Origin: Tepidibacter hydrothermalis
Lineage (GTDB): Bacteria > Bacillota > Clostridia > Peptostreptococcales > Peptostreptococcaceae
DNA length: 64,000 nt
Direction: 5' to 3'
NCBI RefSeq assembly: GCF_029542625.1
Contig: NZ_CP120733.1
Location: 1,488,001-1,552,000, forward strand
Shown in pieces: positions 18,160 through 26,629 of the stretch. The stretch's first letter is position 1. Each line of letters starts with the position of its first letter. The notes under the pieces are model-generated. The model did not search any database and had not been told where the DNA came from. It saw only the letters and a list, made by a program, of their open reading frames with translations. The position numbers and the translations under genes were made by a program.

Positions 18160-18930
18160 TTATTTTTTTAACTTAGATGTATTTGCATGCTTTCGATAAC
18201 TTTGGGGAGTCATATTCATTTGCCCACAAAATACTCTATTAAAATATGATGCATCTGAAAAGCCACATTCTATTGAAATACGATAAGCAGGATAATTAGT
18301 TTTCTCTAATAGGTGACAGGCATGCTGTACTCTAAGCGTAATTACATATTCAGAAAATGTTACTCCCATTTCTTTTTTAAAAACTCGACTGAAATATTTA
18401 GGATTTAAAAAAACTTTGGATGAAACCATTTCTAAAGTGAGTTTTTCCATAAAATGTTCTTTAATATACTCTATTGATTCTTCCATAAAGTATTGACGAG
18501 ATTCTTTATGGTTTGTACTTTTTTTCTTAGTAATTTCTTCTAACTCAACTTGAGATTTATCTATAGAGGTTAATATTTTGCAAAAAACTTGTTTAAATAT
18601 GGCTGGCTTTATAGGCTTTAATAGGTATTCTAAAACATGTAATCTGATTGCCTTTTGTGCATAGTGAAAGTCCGAGCAGGCGGATAAAACAATGATAGAT
18701 GTATTAGGAAGAAACTTTCTAATTTCTTCAATAGCACTTAAACCATCTAGTTCAGGTATTAATACATCCATTATTATAATATTTGGCTTATACTGCTTAG
18801 CAAGTTTTATGGCTTGAACTCCACTTTCACAGGTTAACAGTGTATCATCTTGTACAATTTCTTGAAGTACAATTGATTTTAGGAACTCCTGTTCAAGTAT
18901 TTCGTCTTCTACAATTAAGATTATGCTCAT
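18160..18930 (-). CDS. Response regulator with AraC-type DNA-binding domain
   Basis: A 256-residue YesN-family regulator. The receiver domain (about 1-120) has the acidic pocket IVEDE and the phospho-acceptor Asp in IIIMDVLIP. The C-terminal AraC helix-turn-helix pair (about 150-250) includes NPKYFSRVFKKEMG and GFSDASYFNRVF. ATG at 18930 is chosen because GAGGTG lies seven bases upstream; it begins five bases after the kinase stop. The convergent position beside the choline operon, and the weak -35 of that operon, suggest that it activates the cut genes. Confidence 0.88.
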   Translation of the reverse strand: MSIILIVEDEILEQEFLKSIVLQEIVQDDTLLTCESGVQAIKLAKQYKPNIIIMDVLIPELDGLSAIEEIRKFLPNTSIIVLSACSDFHYAQKAIRLHVLEYLLKPIKPAIFKQVFCKILTSIDKSQVELEEITKKKSTNHKESRQYFMEESIEYIKEHFMEKLTLEMVSSKVFLNPKYFSRVFKKEMGVTFSEYVITLRVQHACHLLEKTNYPAYRISIECGFSDASYFNRVFCGQMNMTPQSYRKHANTSKLKK

Positions 18931-18935
18931 TGCAA

Positions 18936-20126
18936 TCACCTCGGAATAGGTTGGCTAGGGATTGTTATAGTAACAGTACTTCCACTATAATCAGATTTTA
19001 CAATTTTTAATCCGTATTGTTCACCATAATGTTGTTTTAAGCGTTTATCTGTACTTCGAAACCCTAGACCTGATTTATTTTCACATTGTTGTATTTTTTG
19101 TAAAACATCTTTAGAGAAACCGCTACCATTGTCTGTAATGGAAATGACTATTTCATTTTTATTTTCTTCACCAAATATGCATATTTTTCCACCGTCACGT
19201 TTGGGTGTTATGCCATGAATAACAGCGTTTTCAAGTATAGGTTGAATTACCATGTTTGGTATCCTATAAGATTTAATATTCTCTGGTACATCAATTTCAT
19301 ATTCCAAACGATTTTTAAATCTTACCTTTTGTATATATAAATATTTTTTAACATTGTCAATTTCAGCTCCTATGGTATGTAACTGGTAGTCTTGTTTTAA
19401 ATTATACCTAAGCAAATCAGATAGACAATAGATAAGCTCTTCAGTTGTATGGGAATTTTCAAAATATGCAATCCGAGCAATGCAGTTTAAGGTATTAAAT
19501 AAAAAATGGGGGTTAACTACTAAAGACATATTTTTGGCTTCTAAGTCAATAATTTTTTTCTCTAGTATTTCTTTTTCGATGGACAACCTTTCTACATCAG
19601 AATATGAATCATTGACACTTTGGGATAAATCAAGAGAGATATCTTTGGTGATTTGTCCACATAATTGTTCATGTATTTTAATTTTATTTGATTCTACGGT
19701 TTTTAATAAAGATATGGATTTAGCCACATACTCTAATTTGGGAAAGTTATCCTCACTAAAAGATTGAATATCAATCATATATCTTTGGTATTCGTTTTCC
19801 TTTAGATATACCTGCAAACCAGCTAGATAACCTACAGTCTCATCATTTACTATAATAGGCAAAAGTATGTTTTCAAGCCCGTATCTACATACAAATCTAT
19901 TCTCTGTATCAGGCTTTAATCTACACTTGTAGTCCTGGCATATTTGACCTACGTTTTCCTGGCATACGCGGGTACAAAAATTGGGGGAAGGTATAAACTC
20001 GAATAAAATATCACCATTTGTATCAATTAAAAACAGGGGGATATCTGATAAGGATAAAATATTACTGTAACGTGTATACAAATTTGAAGTTATTAATTCC
20101 TTTAGCATTTTCTTAGTCTTATGCAT
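18936..20126 (-). CDS. Sensor histidine kinase with PocR ligand-binding domain
   Basis: A 396-residue cytoplasmic kinase. The N-terminal PocR-type domain (about 15-125) carries clustered cysteines (Cys51, 55, 63, 68, 80) in FCTRVCQENVGQICQDYKC. A coiled segment (about 170-200) leads to a LytS/YesM-type kinase core with the phospho-acceptor His207 in NPHFLFNTLN and an ATPase with NAVIHG and DNGSGF. There are no membrane helices, so it senses an internal signal, plausibly choline or a product. It pairs with the AraC-type regulator directly downstream. Confidence 0.88.
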   Translation of the reverse strand: MHKTKKMLKELITSNLYTRYSNILSLSDIPLFLIDTNGDILFEFIPSPNFCTRVCQENVGQICQDYKCRLKPDTENRFVCRYGLENILLPIIVNDETVGYLAGLQVYLKENEYQRYMIDIQSFSEDNFPKLEYVAKSISLLKTVESNKIKIHEQLCGQITKDISLDLSQSVNDSYSDVERLSIEKEILEKKIIDLEAKNMSLVVNPHFLFNTLNCIARIAYFENSHTTEELIYCLSDLLRYNLKQDYQLHTIGAEIDNVKKYLYIQKVRFKNRLEYEIDVPENIKSYRIPNMVIQPILENAVIHGITPKRDGGKICIFGEENKNEIVISITDNGSGFSKDVLQKIQQCENKSGLGFRSTDKRLKQHYGEQYGLKIVKSDYSGSTVTITIPSQPIPR

Positions 20127-20309
20127 GCTTTTATTACACCTCTTCTGATTTATAATTTATACTCAGATGAAGACCTTGTTTAATTTCGATTTATATTAAA
20201 TAGAAAGTCTATATAGACTTTGCAAAGAACTACTTTAAATTATAATGTATAATAATGTAAAAGTAAATGATTTGCCTTGGGATTTCATGGGAAACATTGT
20301 AAAAATATA

Positions 20310-20337
20310 GGCTAAAACCTATTTTTAGATTTTAGCC
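20310..20337 (-). terminator. Terminator of the alcohol dehydrogenase gene
   Basis: On the minus strand, 12-base arms GGCTAAAATCTA and TAGGTTTTAGCC around AAAA (one G-U pair) are followed by TATATTTTT. It ends the transcript of the gene stopping at 20375. Confidence 0.8.
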
Positions 20338-20374
20338 ATTTGGGATTTTAATCAATATATCAATTTTCTGTCTA

Positions 20375-21514
20375 CTAATAACATTTTCTATAAATATTCA
20401 TTAAATCTTCCTTAGTAGGTTGTTTTGGATTTGTTAGAGTACATCTATCTAGTAGCGCTGCTTGTGCCATATTTTCAATAGCGGCTTCAAATTCATTTTT
20501 ATCTACTCGAAGAGAGCGAATATTATCTTCTATTTTAAGCATTTTTTTTAGTTTACTTACAGATTGTATAAAATTAACAGCTCCTTCACGGCGTGTACGG
20601 GCTGGAAGTTGTAGTTGGATTGCAAGTTTTGAGTATCTTTCCATAGCATAATCGTTTTTACTTTTAACGAAATCTGAATTATATTCCATAACTGCATTAA
20701 GCAAAAGAGCATTAGATCTTCCATGAGGAATGTGAAATGTAGCGCCTAAGGCATGAGCTAGACTGTGATTAATACCAAGACTTGCATTTGTAAATGCCAT
20801 TCCAGCCATACAAGAAGCGTTTTGAATACGATCTCTTGCATCGGAATCAGTTGTATCTTTGTAAAGTTTTTCAATATTTTCAAATACAAGTTTGATTGCT
20901 TTTTCTGCAAGAGCATCAGTAAAGTCAGTGGCTTTAGTAGAAACATAAGCTTCAATGGCATGAACCAAGACATCTATTCCTGTATCTACTACTATACGTT
21001 GTGGAACGTGCTGAATACATGTAGAATCTAGTATTGCGATGTCTGGTGCGATAAACTCGTCGACAATACATACTTTTTCCTGACCAGAAGTGATAACTGT
21101 AAAATCTGTTACTTCTGAGCCTGTTCCGCTCGTGGAAGGTATTGCTATAAATAGAGGTTTTTTCATATCTTGACCATTTGAACTTCTAAGCTTCCATGTA
21201 AAATACAGAATTCCTTTAGCGGAATCGATGGCTGATCCTCCACCAATTGCAACTATTACATCTGCATTACTTTCTTCGAAGGATTTTATACCTTTAGCAA
21301 TTACATTTGCATCTGGGTCAGGGCATATCTCTGAGAAAACAACAGAGCTTATTCCAGCTTTACTTAGGCAATCAATGGTTTTTTGTTGATACCCAAGCTC
21401 ATCCATTATAGAATCCGATACAATAAAAGCTCGAGTCCCATTAATTTCTTCTAAAAAATGTATTGATTCTTTATTAAAATAAACTTTTGACTTAAGTTTG
21501 AATTTATCTTCCAT
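20375..21514 (-). CDS. cutO: Iron-dependent alcohol dehydrogenase
   Basis: A 379-residue group III alcohol dehydrogenase that would reduce acetaldehyde to ethanol and regenerate NAD+. The NAD motif GGGSAIDSAKG and the metal ligands in DTGIDVLVHAIEAY and GINHSLAHALG...HIPHG are present. The ATG at 21514 lies ten bases after AAAGGA; the ATG at 21526 abuts that site, so it is rejected. The gene faces away from the choline kinase and is transcribed apart from the main operon. I saw no clear targeting extension, so its location inside the shell is inferred from known CutO proteins. Confidence 0.88.
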   Translation of the reverse strand: MEDKFKLKSKVYFNKESIHFLEEINGTRAFIVSDSIMDELGYQQKTIDCLSKAGISSVVFSEICPDPDANVIAKGIKSFEESNADVIVAIGGGSAIDSAKGILYFTWKLRSSNGQDMKKPLFIAIPSTSGTGSEVTDFTVITSGQEKVCIVDEFIAPDIAILDSTCIQHVPQRIVVDTGIDVLVHAIEAYVSTKATDFTDALAEKAIKLVFENIEKLYKDTTDSDARDRIQNASCMAGMAFTNASLGINHSLAHALGATFHIPHGRSNALLLNAVMEYNSDFVKSKNDYAMERYSKLAIQLQLPARTRREGAVNFIQSVSKLKKMLKIEDNIRSLRVDKNEFEAAIENMAQAALLDRCTLTNPKQPTKEDLMNIYRKCY

Positions 21515-21882
21515 AATTATAATCATTCCTTTCGTTACTCTAAGGCACAAAATTTAATGAAATATATTGTGTTTGAGGTTAATTTCTATTATTGATCATA
21601 TCATACATAATAATCAGTTTATTGTAGATTAAATATATAATTTTAGTACAATTGTATCTAGTTAAAATTAGAAATTGTACAATATTGTTTTTATTGTATA
21701 ATAGTTACCTAAAAATTGTGATTTTGTCATTTTTTCTTTTACAAAAGGTATATTTATTATTATGATAAAGCTAATCAATTAGAAGTGTGCTATAATCATA
21801 TTACACAGAAGGTTAATTCTATAAAATCGAGTTTTGTTTTATTAAAAAATAACAGACTAAAATATGAATGGTGGAAATACTG
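21515..21882. promoter_or_regulatory. Divergent intergenic region, cutO and choline kinase
   Basis: It carries the leftward cutO and rightward choline kinase promoters. A rightward promoter candidate is TTGTAC (21675-21680), 16 bases, TATAAT (21697-21702); a second TATAAT is at 21791-21796. The octamer ATTGTACA (21674-21681) also occurs in the main choline promoter region (2051-2058), and a related ACAATTGT palindrome lies near 21648. These may be regulator contacts. Confidence 0.4.
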
Positions 21883-22797
21883 ATGAAAATGGAAGAATTA
21901 GTTCAAAAAAAACTACGTTTAGTTTTTAATGATGATAGCATAAATTTTGATAGATCACGCTTTACAGGTGGACTTACTAACTACAACTATATTATGAATA
22001 TAAACGGTATAGACTATGTTATTAGACAACCTGGTGGTATGACTGATGTTATGATTGATCGAAAAAATGAGAAAGTTAATAATACAATTGCATCAGAGTT
22101 AGGTTTGAATTCTAAATGTATTTACTTTGATGAGATTAGTGGTATTAAAATTAGTGAGTATATTGAAAATAGTAATAATATTGCTCAAACTAATCCATGT
22201 GCTATAACAAATATAAAAGCTGTTTCTAATTTAATGAAAAAAACTCATACTAGCCAAAAAAGTTTTCATAATGTCTTTGATTGGCAGGTGGAGTTGAATA
22301 AGTACGAACAGATTATTAGAGATCTAAAGGGAAGTTTTTTCTTTGATTATCCTGAATTAAAAAAACAGCTAATTGATTTTAGTCATAAGAATATAAAAAA
22401 TACAATTTTGGTACCATGTCATAACGATACAGTACCAGAAAATTTTATTATGGATGATAACGGAAGAATTTATTTAATAGACTGGGAATATTCTGGAATG
22501 AATGATCCAAGTTGGGATGTAGCTTCTTATATTCTTGAATCAAAACTTAATGAAGAAGCAATTTCATATCTACTTTTGGATTATTATGGTCAGTTTCCCT
22601 CAGCTTCTGAAATATTAAAAATTAAATGCTATATGTTAGCACAGGATTTACTTTGGATGGTGTGGGCAATGATTAGACACTATAATGGAGATGATTTCCT
22701 CGATTACTGTTGCTTTAGATACGAAAGATTTCAAAAGAATATTAAGGAAATAATATTGTCAAACAGTTATCCAATTGCTGAGATGGTAAAAAATTAG
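21883..22797 (+). CDS. Choline/ethanolamine kinase family protein (LicA-like)
   Basis: A 304-residue kinase of the choline kinase / aminoglycoside phosphotransferase fold. The N-lobe begins FTGGLTNYNYIM, the catalytic loop is PCHNDTVPENFIM, and the metal motif is LIDWEYSGMNDPSWDVA, the wording usual for LicA. ATG at 21883 is chosen because GGTGGA lies seven bases upstream; ATG at 21868 lacks a ribosome site. It would phosphorylate choline for phosphocholine decoration or lipid use, competing with CutC for substrate. An aminoglycoside kinase is less likely given the context. Confidence 0.82.
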   Translation: MKMEELVQKKLRLVFNDDSINFDRSRFTGGLTNYNYIMNINGIDYVIRQPGGMTDVMIDRKNEKVNNTIASELGLNSKCIYFDEISGIKISEYIENSNNIAQTNPCAITNIKAVSNLMKKTHTSQKSFHNVFDWQVELNKYEQIIRDLKGSFFFDYPELKKQLIDFSHKNIKNTILVPCHNDTVPENFIMDDNGRIYLIDWEYSGMNDPSWDVASYILESKLNEEAISYLLLDYYGQFPSASEILKIKCYMLAQDLLWMVWAMIRHYNGDDFLDYCCFRYERFQKNIKEIILSNSYPIAEMVKN

Positions 22798-22821
22798 AAT
22801 TATAATAAGCTGAAAGTGTAA

Positions 22822-22848
22822 AATATCCTGTAATGGGATATTTTTTTT
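22822..22848 (+). terminator. Terminator after choline kinase
   Basis: Arms AATATCC and GGGATATT around a short loop are followed by eight Ts, 25 bases after the stop codon. Confidence 0.85.
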
Positions 22849-22993
22849 GAATAATTTAAAGAAAAGTATAATCTAATATTAGAATTTCTCAAAAACAACA
22901 AATTAACAGAAGATAAAGATGATAAAAATATGTCATAATGATAAAATAGAAGTTATTATTGTGATATATTTTTAATTCTTACGAGGTGATATT

Positions 22994-23674
22994 ATGCAAA
23001 AAAATGTACTAGTTGTCGAGGATGAAAGTAAAATGCGTGAATTCATTAGCTTATATTTAAGAAAAGAAGGATATAGAGTTATTGAAGCTTATAATGGTGA
23101 AGTAGCTGTAGAAAAATTTAAAGAAAATAAAATTGATCTTATAGTGCTTGATGTTATGATGCCTAAACTAAATGGTTTTGAGGTTTGTAAAATAATTAGA
23201 GAAAAGTCAACAGTACCAATTATTATATTAACTGCCATAGAAAAAGAAATGGATCAGATAAAAGGGTATGAACTTGGAGCAGATGACTATGTAACGAAAC
23301 CTTTTAAAGCAAAAATTCTAATAGCAAAGATTAAAAGACTATTTGAAAGACTTAGAGAGGAAAATGATAAAAAAGTTTATATATATAATAAATTTAAAAT
23401 AGATTTGGATGGTAGAGAGGTTTTTATAAATGGGAGGAAGATCAGACTTGCTCCAAAAGAATTTGAATTACTTGAATTCCTTGTAATCAATAAAGGAATT
23501 GCTCTAACAAGAAACAAAATTTTAGAAAATGTATGGGGATATGATTTTGAGGGAGAAACTAGAGTTGTTGATAATCATATTAAAAAGTTAAGGAACAAAT
23601 TAGAAAACTATTCTATATTTATTGAAACAGTAATATCTGTTGGTTACAAATTTGAGGTAAACGAATATGCTTAA
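22994..23674 (+). CDS. OmpR/PhoB-family response regulator
   Basis: A 226-residue regulator. The receiver domain (1-120) has phospho-acceptor Asp53 in LIVLDVMMPKLNG and Lys in DDYVTKPF; the C-terminal winged helix (about 128-226) ends VDNHIKKLRNKL and VGYKF. It overlaps the following kinase gene by eight bases. The two lipoprotein genes downstream are likely targets, by position only. Confidence 0.92.
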   Translation: MQKNVLVVEDESKMREFISLYLRKEGYRVIEAYNGEVAVEKFKENKIDLIVLDVMMPKLNGFEVCKIIREKSTVPIIILTAIEKEMDQIKGYELGADDYVTKPFKAKILIAKIKRLFERLREENDKKVYIYNKFKIDLDGREVFINGRKIRLAPKEFELLEFLVINKGIALTRNKILENVWGYDFEGETRVVDNHIKKLRNKLENYSIFIETVISVGYKFEVNEYA

Positions 23675-25466
23675 CAGTATTGTAAAAAAAATATTTTTAA
23701 CTATAGTAGGTATATTTGTTTTAGTTATGTTTATTCAACTTGTGCTTCAAAATTTTTTCTTAGAAGATATATATTCAAATATGAAAATTTCTAAAATTGA
23801 AAAGAGTTTCGAGCAGCTTTGTGAAGATTACAATAATCATAAGTGGACGGGTGCACAGTTAAATCAAGAAGCTATGGATTATCAAAATGAAAATGGAGCT
23901 TCAATTCTTATTCTAAATGAAAATGATGAAGTTTTAAATGAGTCTTTTTTTAAAGGTTTTAATTATATAACTATAAGAGATAGTGGAGGAAAAGAACTTA
24001 AAATTATTATAGATTTCCTAATTGATGAAGAAGGGAATTTTAGAAATCTCAATAATAAAATAAAGGATGGAGAATCAATTGAAGTTATAGGTATGAGTAT
24101 TAAAGGTACAAATTTTATAGATCCTTTAGAAATAAAAAAAATGAATACTTCACTTGTAAGCGATGAAGGATATGCAACTTGGGATGAATTATATAAAAAA
24201 AATCCTCATGACATTGTTGAAATAAGTGGTGAAGTAATAGCTAGAAACTTTGTTGTTAGAGATCAAGGGGTTTTAAGTTATCAGCAAGAAAAATTATTTA
24301 ACGAAGTAAAAAGGTATTTGATTGAAAAGAGTGAAAATCCTCAAAATGTTAAGGAAATCTTTAAAGAAGGTAGCTATGAGTTTACTGAAGAATACTCAGG
24401 CTTACTGATTGTCGTATTAGCAAAAAAAGTAGTAGGGGCAGATGGTAATTCAACCTATGCATTTTCACTATTTACTCTTGAAAACATTCACGATGCATTT
24501 CAAATATTAAACGGATATTATTACTATATTTTTATATTTCAGCTAGCGTTAGTTTTAGTACTTGTATATTTTTACTCTAAGTGGATTACAAATCCCTTAA
24601 TAAAGCTTATAGATTCAGCTAAGAGTATATCGGAACTTAATTTTACAAAAAGGACAGATATAAGTACAAATGATGAATTGAGCATCTTGTCTGATAGTTT
24701 AAATAATATTTCAAATAATTTGTCAACAGCTATTGAAAAATTAGAATCATCAAATGAACAATTGGCTATTGAAGCAATCAAAAAAGCAGAAAATGAAGAA
24801 AGAATGAGAAACTTATTAGCTAGTCTATCTCATGAATTTAAGACACCTCTTGGTATTATATCTGGTTTTTTAGAGATTATAAGTGACGGTGTTTATGAAA
24901 AAGAACCAGAGTATTATATAAATGTAATTTCAGATGAAATTGATAAACTTAATGGACTTGTACTTGAGACGATTGAGTTATCCGAACTTGAAACAGGTAG
25001 TTATAAATTGAACGTAAGTGAATTTGAAATCAAGCCGTTTATTGAAGTTTTGATGAGCAAATTTGAGAAGCAATTTGAAGATAAAAGTATGAGCTTTGAA
25101 CTTGGAATAGAAGATAGAATAGTAATTGGAGACATAAGTAAGATTGAGCAAGTTATGATTAATATTTTAAGTAATGGAGTAAGGTATTCGCCTAATGGTG
25201 AAAGAATTGAGGTAACTTCAGAACTTCAAAAAGATAATCTATATGTTTATATCAGAAACTATGGAGTTCTAATTGATTCTAAGGATTTAGATAAAATCTG
25301 GGATAGGTTTTATAGAGCCGAAAAATCAAGAAATCGAAGTTTGGGTGGAAGTGGTCTAGGGCTTACAATAGTAAAGAATATCCTAGAATTACATGAATCC
25401 GATTATAGTGTTAAAAATATAAATAATGGAGTAGAATTTTATTTTTCACTAAAGATGAAATATTGA
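23667..25466 (+). CDS. Membrane sensor histidine kinase
   Basis: A 599-residue kinase with two membrane helices (about 8-30 and 284-304) enclosing a 250-residue extracellular sensor, then a HAMP domain, coiled linker, HisKA domain with LSHEFKTPLG and an ATPase with NILSNGVRYSPNGE and GGSGLGLTIVKNI. The large extracellular domain is unlike a simple PAS sensor and I do not recognise it. The start overlaps the regulator gene, so the pair is one unit. A terminator follows before the lipoproteins. Confidence 0.9.
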   Translation: MLNSIVKKIFLTIVGIFVLVMFIQLVLQNFFLEDIYSNMKISKIEKSFEQLCEDYNNHKWTGAQLNQEAMDYQNENGASILILNENDEVLNESFFKGFNYITIRDSGGKELKIIIDFLIDEEGNFRNLNNKIKDGESIEVIGMSIKGTNFIDPLEIKKMNTSLVSDEGYATWDELYKKNPHDIVEISGEVIARNFVVRDQGVLSYQQEKLFNEVKRYLIEKSENPQNVKEIFKEGSYEFTEEYSGLLIVVLAKKVVGADGNSTYAFSLFTLENIHDAFQILNGYYYYIFIFQLALVLVLVYFYSKWITNPLIKLIDSAKSISELNFTKRTDISTNDELSILSDSLNNISNNLSTAIEKLESSNEQLAIEAIKKAENEERMRNLLASLSHEFKTPLGIISGFLEIISDGVYEKEPEYYINVISDEIDKLNGLVLETIELSELETGSYKLNVSEFEIKPFIEVLMSKFEKQFEDKSMSFELGIEDRIVIGDISKIEQVMINILSNGVRYSPNGERIEVTSELQKDNLYVYIRNYGVLIDSKDLDKIWDRFYRAEKSRNRSLGGSGLGLTIVKNILELHESDYSVKNINNGVEFYFSLKMKY

Positions 25467-25497
25467 TGTTATAAATAATTATACTTAATTGAACCTC

Positions 25498-25530
25498 AAA
25501 GAAACCATATTAAGCATGGTTTCTTTTTTT
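25498..25530 (+). terminator. Terminator after the two-component genes
   Basis: Arms AAAGAAACCAT and ATGGTTTCTTT around ATTAAGC, with a T-run at the 3' side. Confidence 0.9.
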
Positions 25531-25645
25531 ATGAAAAACTTTTTATAGTAAGCATGTGGATACATGATGGATATATGATTTAAATATACTCTTATCAAGA
25601 GTCACATATAATTGGTTTAAATTAATGAAAAGGAGTTAGTAAGTT

Positions 25646-26527
25646 ATGAAAAAAATAATTGTATTGCTTTTATGTTTGGCTGTATTTTGTGTGGGATGTG
25701 CCACGAATAAAAATTCAATAGTAGAAGAATCAGAACTAAAAGAAACACATATTGGTAGAGCTGTATTAAAAGAATCTGGAAAAGAGTTGGCTAATAATAT
25801 ATATGAAGACAGTGGGATTATTCAAACCAATGAGTATAAGCCCTTTACTAAAAAAATGGTAGTCTATGGTATAACTTTTGTTGCAAAAGATAATGTATCA
25901 GACGAATTTATGTTAAAAGTTGCAAAAACAATGAAAGAAATGTTTATACAAAAAGAAGGTATGGATTTAAAGCTACAAGAGAAAGTACTACAAAATTTAT
26001 ATAAATATAATGCATTACTACCAGTAGTAAAAGGAGAGTTTAACTTAGCATCAGCAGAAGAAAAGGAAGCCTTCTCCAAACTTGAAAGAGAAAACAGTAT
26101 ATGTGACATCATCATGGAAGGTAGTGAGCACCAAACGTTGGAGGTGGTTGAACATATCCTTCATACAGTTACAGATGTAGGTTTTCACTATGCCTTGACA
26201 GATGAATGGGGACTTACAAAGGACTCTATTGTATACAAGAGTATGAAGGAAGCAATTGATAAAAAGTATTATAATATCGATGGATATGAAGATATACCTA
26301 AAGGTAGTACAAAAGAACGTATCTTAATCCAAGAGTTTGCTTATTGGGTAATCTCATCTGCATGGAACATTCAAGAACCTTATGGACTTGGAGAAGAAGA
26401 ATGGATGCTAAAAAATAGAGAAATACTCAAAGAATCGTTACCTTCAGCTTATAATCTGTTTGAAATGAATATACCGAAAATTATGACGGTACCATCTAAA
26501 GAAACTTTGGATAGTTTTAATAAGTAA
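25646..26527 (+). CDS. Lipoprotein of unknown function, related to the next gene
   Basis: A 293-residue lipoprotein: signal peptide with lipobox FCVGC and lipidated Cys18. It has no domain I can name. It shares with the next protein the arrangement KDNVSDEFMLK / QDKVTDEQILK near the N terminus, a conserved ILHxVxDxG segment (VEHILHTVTDVG here), and a later W..GL region, so the two are paralogues. The ILHxVxD segment resembles a decayed HExxH metallopeptidase helix, but the zinc ligands are not in standard order. Likely surface-exposed and perhaps controlled by the upstream two-component system. Confidence 0.7.
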   Translation: MKKIIVLLLCLAVFCVGCATNKNSIVEESELKETHIGRAVLKESGKELANNIYEDSGIIQTNEYKPFTKKMVVYGITFVAKDNVSDEFMLKVAKTMKEMFIQKEGMDLKLQEKVLQNLYKYNALLPVVKGEFNLASAEEKEAFSKLERENSICDIIMEGSEHQTLEVVEHILHTVTDVGFHYALTDEWGLTKDSIVYKSMKEAIDKKYYNIDGYEDIPKGSTKERILIQEFAYWVISSAWNIQEPYGLGEEEWMLKNREILKESLPSAYNLFEMNIPKIMTVPSKETLDSFNK

Positions 26528-26629
26528 AATTTGAATTCAAGAGAAAATAAATATTTTTTAGATGGATATAGTTATTCAACTAAACTAGATTTAAGGTAGA
26601 AGTACTTTTGATTAAAAGGAGAGAGAAAT

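Noticed and set aside
21883-22797. Aminoglycoside phosphotransferase (resistance gene)
   Set aside because: Same fold, but the GGLTNYNY and LIDWEYSGMNDPSWDVA wording and the choline context favour choline kinase.
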